64,000 bases of DNA, taken from NCBI RefSeq assembly GCF_011022235.1, contig NZ_JAAIYP010000038.1, positions 248,001 through 312,000 of the forward strand. Reading direction: 5' to 3'. Numbering within the stretch: position 1 is the first letter of the stretch; each line of letters opens with the position of its first letter. Below are positions 1 through 10,082 of this stretch, in pieces. The notes below the pieces were generated by a model. It saw nothing but the letters and a program-made list of their open reading frames with translations, was not told where the DNA came from and did no database searches. The translations under genes were made by a program, and so were the position numbers. The DNA is from Magnetospirillum aberrantis SpK (lineage in GTDB: Bacteria; Pseudomonadota; Alphaproteobacteria; Rhodospirillales; Magnetospirillaceae).

Positions 1-66
1 GGCCACCAGGCCCGTTCCCGGATGGCGGTCGTCGAAACGGCGATCCAACCTGCTGCGCATGTTCAT
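1..66 (-). CDS. Possible 5' end of an unidentified gene (partial)
   Basis: An ATG at 66 opens a frame that stays open to the left window edge and gives MNMRSRLDRRFDDRHPGTGL plus two residues. A GGGGAT-like ribosome site lies about seven bases upstream. The gene would follow the chemoreceptor on the same strand. Only 22 codons are visible, so no family can be named, and this could be a chance open frame. Bases 67-183 between it and the chemoreceptor stop show nothing else. Confidence 0.3.
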   Translation of the reverse strand, partial: MNMRSRLDRRFDDRHPGTGLVA

Positions 67-183
67 GTGGCAATCCCCAAGATGCGCCCCGCATGCATGG
101 CGCGTGGAAAAATCATACCCGTCCCCGCCCCCAAGGCCAAGAGTCCCTGGCGCTCCGGTTCAGCCGGCCCACCATCCGCCCCC

Positions 184-2172
184 TCAGGTGGTGCGGATTT
201 TCTCGACCGTCTGGTTGAGACCGGATTTCAACACCTCGGCCTGATGGGCAAGGTCGGCCCCCGAACTCAACACATGCTCCGCGGCCAGACTGGCGGCACT
301 GATAGCCTCGGACACGCCGGCGATGTTAAGCGACACCTGACGGGTTCCTTCGGCCGCCTGATGGACGTTGCGGGCGATTTCCTGGGTGGCGGCGCCCTGC
401 TCCTCGACAGCGCTGGCGATGGCGGTGGTGACGGCGCTCATCTGACCGATAACCTTGGTGATGGCGCCCAGCGCCCCCACCGCCCGTCCGGTGGCGGCCT
501 GAACTGCGTCGATCTGGGCGGTAATCTCCTCGGTGGCCTTGGCCGTCTGGTTGGCCAGATGCTTGACCTCGCCGGCCACCACGGCGAAGCCCTTGCCGGC
601 CTCACCGGCGCGGGCCGCCTCGATGGTGGCGTTCAGCGCCAGAAGGTTGGTCTGGCCGGCGATGGCGGTGATGAATTGCACCACCTCGCCGATCTTGGTC
701 ACCGCATTGGACAATTCGGCTACACAGGTGTCGGCGGCGTTCGCGTCGTCAACGGCAGCGGCGGCGATGCGGGTGTTCTCGCTCATCTGGCGACTGATCT
801 CAGTGATCGAGCCGGACAATTCCTCGGTGGCGGCGGCCACGGTCTGGACGTTGGCCGAGGCTTCCTCGGCGGCGCTGGCGACGGCGGTGGCACCGCCATG
901 CGCCTGATCCACCATGGCGTTCAGGGTCGCGGCAGTGTCGTGCAAGCCCCCCGAAGCCCGCTTGACCACGTCGGCGACTCCGCCTAGCGCGTTTTGCAGG
1001 TCGTCGGCCACACGGTCCAAGGCTTGACGCCGGCCAGCCTCGGCCTGGGTCCGCAAAGTCTCCTGTTCATCGTGCAACGCCTTGTTCTCTTCGGCCTGGG
1101 CCTTGAACACCGCCACCGCACGCGCCATCTCGCCGACTTCGTCAGTACGGCCAGTAGACGGCACAACGACCTCCAGTTCGCCACTGGCCAGCCGCCGCAT
1201 CACCGCAGTGATGCCCTCAAGCGGCAGGGCGATGCCGCGCGCCAGAACCAGCGCGACCACCAAACCGGCCGCCAGCACGCCGGCCACCACCGCCAGCGCC
1301 TTGTTGCGGGCGGCTGCGTATTGGTCGGCATACAGGCTGGAATCCATCACCAACTCGACCACCGCCGCCGGTTTGCCGGCATAATCCATGACCGGAGCGG
1401 CAACCGCCGTCACCGGCACACCGTCGCGGAAACCGCGCTTGAGAATCTGATGCCCGTCCAGCGCCTCGCGCCACTCGGTTTCACTGAAGAACGGCTCGGG
1501 CGCGGTCGAGGCCAGGGTCTTGTATTCCTCCTTGATGGTACCGCCTTGTTGTACCGCTGCGTTGGCAGCGTGCAAGGCGACCTCGACCCCGAATTGCTTC
1601 TTGAAGGTTTCGGCCAGATCCTTACCGAAATTCAGGCCGAACTCGACGGTGCCAAGATGCTTGCCGTCCTGGGTCACCGGCACCACCGCCCGCACGCCCA
1701 TGCCGCCGACACCGTTTTCCAGGCCCAGGACGGCCTTGCCGTCACGGTTGGCCTCGACCACCGTCTTGCGGAAGCTGGACAGGTCGTCGCCGAATTTCTG
1801 AGGCATGTGGACACGCAGGAACGACAGGGCCGGTGGCGTGTGGAACTGCATCTGCGACACGCCGTAAGTCTTTTTCAACGCGGCGAAGGCATCGATGAAC
1901 AATTGCCCCAAACGGTCGCGGTCGCGGGCGGCGAAGGCCACCTTGGCGTCCGGCATCTCGGCGACGAAACGGGCCAGCAAGGCGCCCGAATGGGTGCTGT
2001 CGGCAACCGCCCCGACAAAGGCGACCCGCGTGTTCTCCAATTCCCGTTCTTCGGCGATACGAATGGTATCGGCCAATTGCCCCAGCATCAGCGGCACCAG
2101 CAGCAAGGCCACCAGCGACAGCACGGCCAGGAACGACACGGCCAACCGGCCTTTGATGCCCATCCTCGTCAT
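184..2172 (-). CDS. Methyl-accepting chemotaxis protein, Cache-type periplasmic sensor
   Basis: This 662-residue inner-membrane chemoreceptor senses a ligand in the periplasm and controls the CheA/CheW kinase array. A first membrane segment lies at about residues 7-29. It is followed by a ~260-residue periplasmic region of double-Cache character, a second membrane segment (about 290-312), a HAMP domain, and a long cytoplasmic coiled coil. The signalling hairpin tip is conserved ([20 protein letters not shown], then [20 protein letters not shown]), as expected for CheA/CheW contact. The ATG at 2172 is preferred because GGAGGTG sits five bases before it. An upstream TTG at 2208 in the same frame lacks such a site, and an ATG at 2163 is also possible. 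It stands alone, with no che genes nearby. The ligand cannot be read from sequence. Confidence 0.95.
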   Translation of the reverse strand: MTRMGIKGRLAVSFLAVLSLVALLLVPLMLGQLADTIRIAEERELENTRVAFVGAVADSTHSGALLARFVAEMPDAKVAFAARDRDRLGQLFIDAFAALKKTYGVSQMQFHTPPALSFLRVHMPQKFGDDLSSFRKTVVEANRDGKAVLGLENGVGGMGVRAVVPVTQDGKHLGTVEFGLNFGKDLAETFKKQFGVEVALHAANAAVQQGGTIKEEYKTLASTAPEPFFSETEWREALDGHQILKRGFRDGVPVTAVAAPVMDYAGKPAAVVELVMDSSLYADQYAAARNKALAVVAGVLAAGLVVALVLARGIALPLEGITAVMRRLASGELEVVVPSTGRTDEVGEMARAVAVFKAQAEENKALHDEQETLRTQAEAGRRQALDRVADDLQNALGGVADVVKRASGGLHDTAATLNAMVDQAHGGATAVASAAEEASANVQTVAAATEELSGSITEISRQMSENTRIAAAAVDDANAADTCVAELSNAVTKIGEVVQFITAIAGQTNLLALNATIEAARAGEAGKGFAVVAGEVKHLANQTAKATEEITAQIDAVQAATGRAVGALGAITKVIGQMSAVTTAIASAVEEQGAATQEIARNVHQAAEGTRQVSLNIAGVSEAISAASLAAEHVLSSGADLAHQAEVLKSGLNQTVEKIRTT

Positions 2173-2421
2173 CCCCACCTCCAGACACGCTCCCCCCCAC
2201 AAAGACAAGATAGTACAGAAAGCCCGTACAGCAAGTGATGCTATTGGTTAACAATCTTCCGACGTAGGTTCGACCACCAAAATATCCGCATCACCTTCCA
2301 TGTCGCAGCCGTTTTCTTTGCGATAAATAGTGCGGCACGAAGAAATAAACTCAAAACGTGTGGCGCCAGCTTTCCTCCGATGCCTCGAACCAGGAACTTC
2401 GATGCTATGGAAGGCTGAACG

Positions 2422-2460
2422 GCGAACGGCCCGCCGGAAGTTTTCCGACGGGCCGTTCGC
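2422..2460 (-). terminator. Intrinsic terminator-like hairpin after the two-partner secretion operon
   Basis: An 18-bp inverted repeat (arms 2422-2439 and 2443-2460, one mismatch, loop GTT) begins 20 bases after the stop of the last secretion-operon gene. Read on the minus strand it is followed by a weak T-containing tract rather than a clean T-run. The rest of the 307-base gap 2173-2479 holds the chemoreceptor upstream region. I see no further gene in it. Confidence 0.65.
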
Positions 2461-2479
2461 TGAAAGGTTTTACTTTCCT

Positions 2480-3178
2480 TCAGAATGCGGATGGGGCGAG
2501 CTTGAGAACATCCGGGGCGCCGGGTTTTTCCATATAGGAAAGACGCAGGATCGCCCCCATCTCCGGCGACGTTCCGTCGTCCTTCTTCTCTTCCTGCGGT
2601 GGCGTGGCCGGTTGTACCACCAGATGCAGCGCCACCATGTGTCCCTGGACGTCTGCGCCGCGGAAAACCAGGATGGAACCATCGGGAAGACGGGCGTTGA
2701 GCGCCATGCTGTCCTTGACGTAGGCACCCTTCCCCGCCAGATGGTCGCGTAGGGCGTTGGCGGTGGCGGCCACACGCTCCAGCCCGGCTTTGTCGCCGGG
2801 TGCCACCGTCCACACCACGTTCACCTGCATCAGCGCCTTGCTGGTGGCGCCCAGGATATAGGCGACCGACGCCGTGCCGCTGTCCGGCAACAGGTTCTTG
2901 GCCTCGGCCAGCAAGAAGCGGGTGCGTTCAACCGGATGGGTGTCCGCCTTGATGCTTTTGGCGTCGATTCCAAGATCCTTGGCGATCTTGGGCAGCAACT
3001 GGCTTTCGCTGTCACCGAACTGGGCCGACCGGAAACCGGTGATGGTCACGGTCGGTGCCTGGCTCTGGCTTGGGGTTTCCTTATCCTTGGCGGCAGCCTG
3101 GGCCGGCACGCCGATCAGCGTACCAACCAGAACCACCGCCACCGTGACGATGCGGCAAAAGCTTCGTGTCGTCTTCAT
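2480..3178 (-). CDS. Secreted protein of unknown function, third gene of the two-partner secretion operon
   Basis: I do not recognise a family. The product is 232 residues with a clear Sec signal peptide (basic MKTTRSFCR start, hydrophobic core, cleavage near VPAQAAA). The mature part is a mixed alpha/beta protein without cysteine, starting with a threonine/valine-rich strand (TVTITGFRSAQFGDSES) and containing several alanine/leucine-rich helices. The ATG at 3178 begins 14 bases after the stop of the transporter gene, so co-transcription is very likely. A longer frame from 3220 would overlap the transporter gene and hide the signal peptide. Its position suggests a periplasmic or surface accessory to the exoprotein, such as a chaperone or processing factor. 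That is inference only. Confidence 0.75.
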   Translation of the reverse strand: MKTTRSFCRIVTVAVVLVGTLIGVPAQAAAKDKETPSQSQAPTVTITGFRSAQFGDSESQLLPKIAKDLGIDAKSIKADTHPVERTRFLLAEAKNLLPDSGTASVAYILGATSKALMQVNVVWTVAPGDKAGLERVAATANALRDHLAGKGAYVKDSMALNARLPDGSILVFRGADVQGHMVALHLVVQPATPPQEEKKDDGTSPEMGAILRLSYMEKPGAPDVLKLAPSAF

Positions 3179-3192
3179 ATCTGGAAACAGCC

Positions 3193-4929
3193 TTAGAAAT
3201 AGACGATGCCGGACAACCACAACTGGTTGTTTTCCCGAAGGCCGTTGGCGTTGTTGCCGGAAGTGCTCTCACCGTTGTTATCGCCAAGCGTGCGCGCCCA
3301 GGAGGCGCGGATCGCGTAGATGTTGGCAAGCGACAGGTTCAGGCCGACGCCGGCACCGGACAGGTTGTAATAGTTGCGGCCGGTGGCCGAGGTCACGTCG
3401 CCCTGCCAGCGGGAACGGTTCCATTTGATGCCACCCGCATCGTAGAAGGTGACCAATTGCAGCATGCCGATCGGCAGATCGACCGGCACGTCGTAGCGCA
3501 ATTCGATGTTGGTCAGCCAGCCGACATCGCCCGAGCCTTCACCCACCGGATAGGCACGGATGCCCGAGGGGCCGCCCAGGATGAGCTTTTCCGACGAATC
3601 CAGGTTCTTGTCGGCGAATTGGCCGTTGAACGACCCGAACAGCGAGAAATCCGAGGTCAGACGCTGAAGGCGCGCCGCCGACAGGTTGAGCTTGTGGAAA
3701 GTGCCGGTCGAATGGGCCGAAGCGGCGTCGGTGGTTTCATCCGATTCCATGCGCGACCGGTCCAGACGGCCGATGGTGGTGCTGAGCGTGGCGGTGCTGA
3801 GGCCGCCGCCGCCCAACGAGTCGAAATTACTGACGGTCAGGCTGGGTTGCCAATCCGCCACCCGGCGGTCGCTGGTGACCACGGCGGTGGTCTTGTCGGT
3901 CAGCACCTTGTAGGTGTAGCCCAAGGCACCGCTGACGTTCAGCATGCGGGTGCGGATGATCGGGTAGCTGGCGCGGATGTCGTAGGTCTTGGCCAGACCG
4001 GAATTGACCAGACCGACGTTTTCCTTGCCGATCTTGTAATGCATGTTGGTGTAGGAACCGGACAGCCGGAGGCCGCTGGTGCCGAGCGGCAGGCTGTAGC
4101 CAAGCTGCTCCATCCACAAACGGTCGGCCAGGGTGCCCGAGACGCTCAACTGGTCGCCCAACGCGAACGGACTGTTCAGCGCGGCATTGGCGATCTTGCG
4201 GAAGCCGCCGGTATAGCGGTTGCCGTAATTGTCCAGATTGACGGCGCCGCTGTACCAGCTGCCTTCGGTGACATCCACCAAGACACGGGTGGAATTGGCT
4301 TCCGCACCGCGTTCCAAGGTGGTCTTGGCGCTGACCGCCGGCAGGTCGTTGAGCAACAGCACGCCGCGCTCGAATTCATACTGACCGGGAGTTCCGCCGT
4401 CCTGCGGCAAGGCACCGTCCACGAACGCCTTGGCGGTATCGTTGGAAATGCGGTTCTCGCCACCACGCACGACCACGCCGCTGCTCTCGACATGACCACG
4501 GATCACCGCGATCTCGATCTCGCCGTCCGTCACGTCCTGGCGCGGCAGATAAGCTTGAACCAACGGCCAGCCCTTTTCGCGCAAATAGGCGGTGACGGCA
4601 TTGGCCACTTCCTGAAGCTGGTTGAAGGTCAAGGACTTGCCCACATAGGGCTGCACCAGTTGGTTCAGTTCCTCCTCGGTGGCCAACCCCTCGATGTCGG
4701 TGAAGCGGAAAGCCTTCACCAGTACCTGACGGGCGTCGGCATCGGGCACGCCGACCGGCAAGTCCTTGCTTTCCGGCTGCGGCAGACGGTCCGGCAGACG
4801 GGCGGGGCGCTGCTGTTGCTCGTTCAGCAACTGTCCCGAATCGGGCGATGCCGCCAGCGCGGGCAGCGCCACCAGGGACGCCGCCGCGACCATCAGCCCA
4901 CGACGAAAATTAAGGGACATGTGCGGCAT
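3193..4929 (-). CDS. Two-partner secretion outer-membrane transporter (TpsB, ShlB/FhaC family)
   Basis: This outer-membrane 16-stranded barrel (578 residues, usual for the family) recognises the TPS domain of the exoprotein made by the gene before it and threads it to the surface. A signal peptide (LMVAAASLVALPALAA) is followed by a linker rich in Q/R/P. Next come POTRA domains (about 60-210, with YVGKSLTFNQLQEVANAV then YLPRQDVTDGEIEIAVIRG) and the barrel. The loop-6 motif appears as GPSGIRAYP, equivalent to the VRGY/F signature of FhaC, and the chain ends in an aromatic (YF), as for BAM substrates. The ATG at 4929 has AAGGAA seven bases upstream. Alternatives in frame are ATG 4950 and GTG 4965, the latter overlapping the exoprotein stop. 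The 33-base gap to the exoprotein gene indicates one operon. Confidence 0.92.
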   Translation of the reverse strand: MPHMSLNFRRGLMVAAASLVALPALAASPDSGQLLNEQQQRPARLPDRLPQPESKDLPVGVPDADARQVLVKAFRFTDIEGLATEEELNQLVQPYVGKSLTFNQLQEVANAVTAYLREKGWPLVQAYLPRQDVTDGEIEIAVIRGHVESSGVVVRGGENRISNDTAKAFVDGALPQDGGTPGQYEFERGVLLLNDLPAVSAKTTLERGAEANSTRVLVDVTEGSWYSGAVNLDNYGNRYTGGFRKIANAALNSPFALGDQLSVSGTLADRLWMEQLGYSLPLGTSGLRLSGSYTNMHYKIGKENVGLVNSGLAKTYDIRASYPIIRTRMLNVSGALGYTYKVLTDKTTAVVTSDRRVADWQPSLTVSNFDSLGGGGLSTATLSTTIGRLDRSRMESDETTDAASAHSTGTFHKLNLSAARLQRLTSDFSLFGSFNGQFADKNLDSSEKLILGGPSGIRAYPVGEGSGDVGWLTNIELRYDVPVDLPIGMLQLVTFYDAGGIKWNRSRWQGDVTSATGRNYYNLSGAGVGLNLSLANIYAIRASWARTLGDNNGESTSGNNANGLRENNQLWLSGIVYF

Positions 4930-4961
4930 CGCCTTTTTCCTTTTGCTCATTTCCTGTTGTC

Positions 4962-7900
4962 TCACTGGGCCGGAGTGATCATGACGGCCTTGACGTCACC
5001 GACCGAGGTTCCCAAGCCCTGTCGGGCCAGCGCCAGCCCGACCAGCATGGTGGTTTGCGGATCGGCCGCCTGAACGGCGTCGGCGGGCATCGAGATCACC
5101 AACACGCCTTCGGCCGAAACACCGACCGAGATCGGAACGTTGCCCAGGCCGGGAACGTCGATGGCAGCCACCACCGGGTCGCCGACCAGGGTCGGCGCGG
5201 CGGCTGGCGGCGCCACCGTGGCGGTGCCGGTCGTGGCGGTCATGGTGGTGCCCTGGTGCACCACGTTGAAATCGCCCTTGGCCTGGACACCCTGACCGTT
5301 GGCCACGAACAGCGTCAAACCGGTGGAGTTGTTGCCGGCCGGATCGGCGGCGACGTTGGCCAGGGCCGGCACGTCCACCGACATGGCACCGCCGCTGACG
5401 CTCACGGTCATGGCCGAGGTGGCGCCACCCGACGACACGGTCATGGGCGTGGATGCCGTCCCAGCGGGCGCCGTGCCTTGGGTTTGCGGCGCCGGAGCCT
5501 GCGGCGCGGGAACGGCAGTCCCGGTGGTGGGCGCCGGAACCGTGTTGTTGAACACCACCTGGTTGTTGGCGGCGCTGACCAGCGTCGAGGTGCCGGTGCC
5601 GGCGCCGACCTGTTGCGCGGCCTGGGTCGTGCTCCCGGAGGAGGTATTGGTGCTGGTGCCGGTGATGCCGGTCTGGACGCTGACCAGGCTGGAGGTGTTG
5701 GTCGGCGGCGTGGTGATGGCGAAATCCGCGCCGACGAAGGTGACGGCGTAATTGGCGCTGGCCGCCAAGGTTCCCTGGCTGATGGCGTAGTCGCCGTTTT
5801 CCTCACCGACGGCGCGGGTCAGGCTGCCGCTCAAGCTGTCATTGTTGACCAAGGCGGTCTTGGAGCCGTTGCCGGTATAGCTGACCGAATAAAGCAGGGT
5901 CGGGTCCAAGTCGCCTTTGTGTTTCTGCTGGTTGCTGTTGGCGGTGATGGTGATCGGCCGCGCGACGACGTTATAGGTGTTGCCGACGTAAGTGATGTTG
6001 TAGTTGCTGTTGCCCAAGGTACCTTGGGTGATGTTGTAGTTGCCCACCGTCGCGGTGACGCCGCCGCCGTTCAACGAACCGCTCAGCGCGCCGGTGCCAC
6101 CAGTTCCGGTGTTCACCAGGGACCCCGAGGTCACGGTGTAGGTCAGCACGCTGTCGGCGTCGCCGTACACCTTGGTCTGCGCCGCGTCGGCGGTGATGGT
6201 GATGGCCCGCTGGTTGACCGTGTAGCCGTTGGTGCGGGTGCTGTTCACCACCTTGTAGCCCATGACGTAACCGTTGTACTTGGGCACCAGGTACTGGGTG
6301 GCATCGGTGGTGGTGTCGCTGGCGATGTACGAGATGTCGTAGGTGCCGACGTTCGAATTGCTGGTGGCGGTGCTGCTGTAGCGGGCGGTGCCGGTCATGG
6401 TGCCGCTGTCGCCGCCGTTGGCGGTGTACCAGCCGCTGGCGCCATAGCCGCTCAGGCTGGGGGTATTGCCATAGGTGCCGCTTTGACCGTTGTCGGGCGT
6501 GATGGTCAAGGTCGGCTGGGCGCTGTACAGGAAGCCGTTCAGGCCTGCGGTCGAACCGGTGCTGCCCGGAAGGGTGCGGCCGAAGCTGCCGTTGTCGTAA
6601 TTGTAGCTGGAATCGGCGGAGCGGAAGAAGTCCCAGGCGTAATAACGGAAGGTGTGCGCCTGGCTGCCACGGGAATTGCCGCCGGTTTCCGGGGTCTGGG
6701 AATAGACCAGCCAACGGCTGTTCGTCGCCGACAGCGCCGACGAATTGTAATTGTTGTTGAAGTAGCGCCCGGCCACCAACACCACGGCCGCGCCCATGCG
6801 GTCGTTCATGTCGGTGGGGGTGGTGCCGTTCATGGCGGTGTAGGTGCCACTGCTGCTGACCCCGGCGGAAAGCGAGAGGTCGGTGGTGGTGTTGAGGTAA
6901 ACCCGCTGCGACCCGCTGACCCCGTTCGCCGACACCGTCGAGAACGGCGAACTGTCCCACGCCGTGGCGCCGGAGATGGTGTAAGCGGAAAGGCTGCTGA
7001 CCGTCAGCGCACCGCTGTTGATCAGTTCCACCGTGCCGGCCGAGGCCGCCAGCGTCTGGACCGAGTTGGTGGCGGTGGCGCTGGTGTTGTCCTTGCCGGC
7101 GGCCAGCTTGAAGGTGCCCGATCCGGTCAGCAGCAGCGACGGCGCGGTGATGGCCCCGTTGCCGTCGACGGTGCCGTCGCTTTGCAGCGTCAGTTGCTTG
7201 CCGCTGCCCACCGACAGGTTGCCGGCCAGCGAGATGTTGCCGTTCCCCACGCTCAGGGTGGTGCTGGGGTTGAAGCTGGCGCCGTTGACGGTGATGGTGC
7301 CGGTGTTGGCGTTGCCGCCGATCACCAAGGATCCGATCGAGGACGCGAACACCCCCAGCTTGGCGGTGTCGAGGAACAAGGTGTTGCCGGGATCGACGTC
7401 GGTACCGGTGATCGAGATGCCACGGCTGGCGGTGTTGGTGCGCAGGCCGACATAGGTGCCGGTCACCGTGCCGGCGTCGCCGTTGAACTGCATGGTGTCG
7501 GCACTGAACACGCCGGTCGTGCCGACCGAAATGGCGATGGCGCCGCTGTTCTGGATCAAGGCGGCGGCCGCGCCGGCACTTTTCGCGTCGACCTTGACGT
7601 AGGTGGCGTTGCTGGTGCTGATGCCCGAAACGCCCCCCACCGTGCCGATCACCAGATCTTCGCTGTCACGGTAGTAAAGGGTGTTGGCCTGGGCCGCCAG
7701 AACGTCGATGTTGTTGCCCGACTGACGGAAGTCGAAGGTCCAGGACGTGGCGCTGGTATTGCTTTGCATCAGCACGTTCTTGGCGGTCAACGCCCCGGCG
7801 GTCTGTCGGGCGTGACCCAGGCTCACCAGTTTCAACGTGCTGTTGGCCGCCGAATTGGTCAGGTTGCCGGCGATGTCGATGCCGTAGCTGGCGTCGCTGC

Positions 7901-10082
7901 CCGACGAACCGGAATGGGACGTCGTACGGTAATCGGCCTGCCATCCCAGGTAAACGGTATGCCAGCAGGTGCTTTCGCCGCAGGCATAGGATGCCGAATG
8001 CCCACCGTCATATTCGGTGTAATAGGTGCTTGACCCGCTGCCGGCGGTGCCACGGCGGCCGTCGATGGTCGCCGTCGGCGCATCGAAGGTGACGTTGCCA
8101 TCTTGCTGATAGCCATCGGCGCCGCTGCCGCCGGTGGCGACACCACCGGTATTGCTGGTGGTCGCATCACCGCCATTGCCGCCGGTCGCGGTGATGGTCG
8201 CGGCGGTGGTGGCGGTGATGTTGACCGCGGCGCCCGCATCCACCAGGACACCATAGACACCGTTGCCGGCAACCGCACGCGATCCCGAATCACCATTGGC
8301 GCCGGTATTGGGCAGGGCGGGACCGGCGGCGGCAGTGTTGGTGGCGTTGCCGCCACGGCCGCCGACGCCGGTCACGGTGATATTGGTGCCGCTGAGATTC
8401 ACCGTCCCACTGAACTGGACACCATAGCCGGCTGTGCCGCCGGCATTGACGGTGCCGCCGTAACTGTTGGCGCTGTTGGCGACGACATTGTAGCCATTGC
8501 CGGAGATGACCAAGTCGCCGGTGACGCTGATGGTGACGGCACTCAGAACCACGCCGGCACCGCCGCTGGCACTGTTGGCCCCCGTGCCGACCAAGGTCAG
8601 GCTATGACCCGAGGTGCTGATGATGTTCGAACTGACGGTCAAGGTCCCGGTATCGCTATAGACGACGTCTGTGGTCACCATGTTGTCAACGATAATGGCT
8701 GCCTGAGCGGCGTCGATGGTCGAGTTGGTGGGGTCGATCAGCCATTGGCCAGCCGCGCCGTTGCTGGCGCCGGCATCGACTCGCAACACGCCCATGGTCA
8801 GTTGGTGACCCGAAGTTTCGATAAACCCGCCATCGCCGCCGACAGCACCGCCACGGGCGGTGATGGTGCCGCCGACATTGGTCACGCCGTCCGACCACAC
8901 GACGACCGAGCCGCCGTCGCCGTTCTGGGTGGCGTCGGCGTGGATGGCCGCACCCTCGGCGACGGACACGTTCTGGGCGTTGGCGATGGTCGCGTCCTGA
9001 CCCTGGACGCCGCCGCCGATGCGGATGGTGCCGCCGCCGGCCGCGCCCGAGGCGTCGATCACCGCGTCGGCCGCCACCGCGACGTCATGACCGGTGACGT
9101 CGATGGCGCCGCCGGTCTGACCGGCGGCGGTGCCCTGGGCGCTCAGGGTGCCGGACACCTGGACCGTTCCGGCGGTACCGCCGTCCAGTACGATACGGCC
9201 GTTCTTTTCCGACAAGGTGTTGGCGCGGATGGTGCCGGTATTGTTGATCACCGTGTCCAACAGCGCCGTGGCGCTTTGCGCGGACATGGCGGCGACGCCG
9301 CCATCGGCGACGACCACCCCCTTGTTTTCCACCAGGGCGTCGAACGTGCCCTGGTCCACCTTGACGTTCAACAGGCCGTCGCCGACGAAGTCCAAGGTGA
9401 CGCCGCCGGCCGCCGCCAGAGCGACGCTGCCGCCCGACGCATTCAGCGTGCCCTCGTTGCTGACCTGAGAGGCGATCAGGGCGATCACGCCGCCGGGGGC
9501 GGCGTTGATGGTGCCCTGGTTGACCACCGCGCCGGCACCGTCACCGCCGGTGAAGACGTGACGTCCCGCCAGGAAGTCGGCGTTGGACAGGTTCAGGGAC
9601 GACGCCACCACGCCGCCGACGTTGACCTGGGCACCCTGGCCGAAAACGATGCCGTTGGGGTTGATCAGGTAGACCTGACCGTTGGCGCTGAGCGAGCCCA
9701 TGATCTGGGAGACGCCCCCCAGCACGCGGTTCAGCGCAACCGCCGAGGTGCTGGGCTGGACGAATTGGACGCTGGCGCCCGAACCGATGTTGAAGGTGTT
9801 CCAGGTGGCGATCATCTGACCGCTGTTCTGGGTCACCGTCATGGAACTGCCCGACTGGCTGATGCTGCCCGAACCGGCGGTGATCTGGCCCCCGGTCGGC
9901 AGTGCGTTGCTGGCCACCTGGGCCAGCGCCTCGGGTGAGGTGACCAACACCACCACAGCCACGGCGGCGGCATTCTTCAGACGACGGCGACGCTTTTGCT
10001 TACCGCCACTCGACACACGCTCTGGAACAGGAACAAAGGCCTGAAGCTGGTGACTCCAGATGACGTTGAAAACGTGATTCAT
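4962..10082 (-). CDS. Two-partner secretion exoprotein (TpsA), filamentous haemagglutinin-like with MBG repeats
   Basis: A 1706-residue surface or secreted beta-helix protein, probably an adhesin or biofilm factor. The N-terminus is a textbook extended signal peptide (ESPR): MNHVFNVIWSHQLQAFVPVP, a basic KRRRR stretch, a hydrophobic core and an ALAQ cleavage site. That fixes the ATG at 10082 rather than the GTG at 10097. The TPS domain follows (about 56-300), with the diagnostic NPNGI at residues 141-145. The middle is serine/threonine/glycine/asparagine-rich beta-helix repeat. Three MBG-like repeats lie at roughly 1190-1460, each with an ITITADAAQTKVYGD-type core. The tail is Pro/Ala/Thr-rich. 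The only cysteines I see are C701 and C706 (ACGESTC). It is the first gene of the operon and divergent from an AraC regulator. Confidence 0.93.
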   Translation of the reverse strand: MNHVFNVIWSHQLQAFVPVPERVSSGGKQKRRRRLKNAAAVAVVVLVTSPEALAQVASNALPTGGQITAGSGSISQSGSSMTVTQNSGQMIATWNTFNIGSGASVQFVQPSTSAVALNRVLGGVSQIMGSLSANGQVYLINPNGIVFGQGAQVNVGGVVASSLNLSNADFLAGRHVFTGGDGAGAVVNQGTINAAPGGVIALIASQVSNEGTLNASGGSVALAAAGGVTLDFVGDGLLNVKVDQGTFDALVENKGVVVADGGVAAMSAQSATALLDTVINNTGTIRANTLSEKNGRIVLDGGTAGTVQVSGTLSAQGTAAGQTGGAIDVTGHDVAVAADAVIDASGAAGGGTIRIGGGVQGQDATIANAQNVSVAEGAAIHADATQNGDGGSVVVWSDGVTNVGGTITARGGAVGGDGGFIETSGHQLTMGVLRVDAGASNGAAGQWLIDPTNSTIDAAQAAIIVDNMVTTDVVYSDTGTLTVSSNIISTSGHSLTLVGTGANSASGGAGVVLSAVTISVTGDLVISGNGYNVVANSANSYGGTVNAGGTAGYGVQFSGTVNLSGTNITVTGVGGRGGNATNTAAAGPALPNTGANGDSGSRAVAGNGVYGVLVDAGAAVNITATTAATITATGGNGGDATTSNTGGVATGGSGADGYQQDGNVTFDAPTATIDGRRGTAGSGSSTYYTEYDGGHSASYACGESTCWHTVYLGWQADYRTTSHSGSSGSDASYGIDIAGNLTNSAANSTLKLVSLGHARQTAGALTAKNVLMQSNTSATSWTFDFRQSGNNIDVLAAQANTLYYRDSEDLVIGTVGGVSGISTSNATYVKVDAKSAGAAAALIQNSGAIAISVGTTGVFSADTMQFNGDAGTVTGTYVGLRTNTASRGISITGTDVDPGNTLFLDTAKLGVFASSIGSLVIGGNANTGTITVNGASFNPSTTLSVGNGNISLAGNLSVGSGKQLTLQSDGTVDGNGAITAPSLLLTGSGTFKLAAGKDNTSATATNSVQTLAASAGTVELINSGALTVSSLSAYTISGATAWDSSPFSTVSANGVSGSQRVYLNTTTDLSLSAGVSSSGTYTAMNGTTPTDMNDRMGAAVVLVAGRYFNNNYNSSALSATNSRWLVYSQTPETGGNSRGSQAHTFRYYAWDFFRSADSSYNYDNGSFGRTLPGSTGSTAGLNGFLYSAQPTLTITPDNGQSGTYGNTPSLSGYGASGWYTANGGDSGTMTGTARYSSTATSNSNVGTYDISYIASDTTTDATQYLVPKYNGYVMGYKVVNSTRTNGYTVNQRAITITADAAQTKVYGDADSVLTYTVTSGSLVNTGTGGTGALSGSLNGGGVTATVGNYNITQGTLGNSNYNITYVGNTYNVVARPITITANSNQQKHKGDLDPTLLYSVSYTGNGSKTALVNNDSLSGSLTRAVGEENGDYAISQGTLAASANYAVTFVGADFAITTPPTNTSSLVSVQTGITGTSTNTSSGSTTQAAQQVGAGTGTSTLVSAANNQVVFNNTVPAPTTGTAVPAPQAPAPQTQGTAPAGTASTPMTVSSGGATSAMTVSVSGGAMSVDVPALANVAADPAGNNSTGLTLFVANGQGVQAKGDFNVVHQGTTMTATTGTATVAPPAAAPTLVGDPVVAAIDVPGLGNVPISVGVSAEGVLVISMPADAVQAADPQTTMLVGLALARQGLGTSVGDVKAVMITPAQ

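Noticed and set aside
5055-9938. Long plus-strand open frames rich in Gly/Ala/Val/Arg opposite the exoprotein gene
   Set aside because: They mirror the repetitive exoprotein coding sequence and lack any family signal or start region. The minus-strand frame has a signal peptide, the NPNGI motif and MBG repeats.
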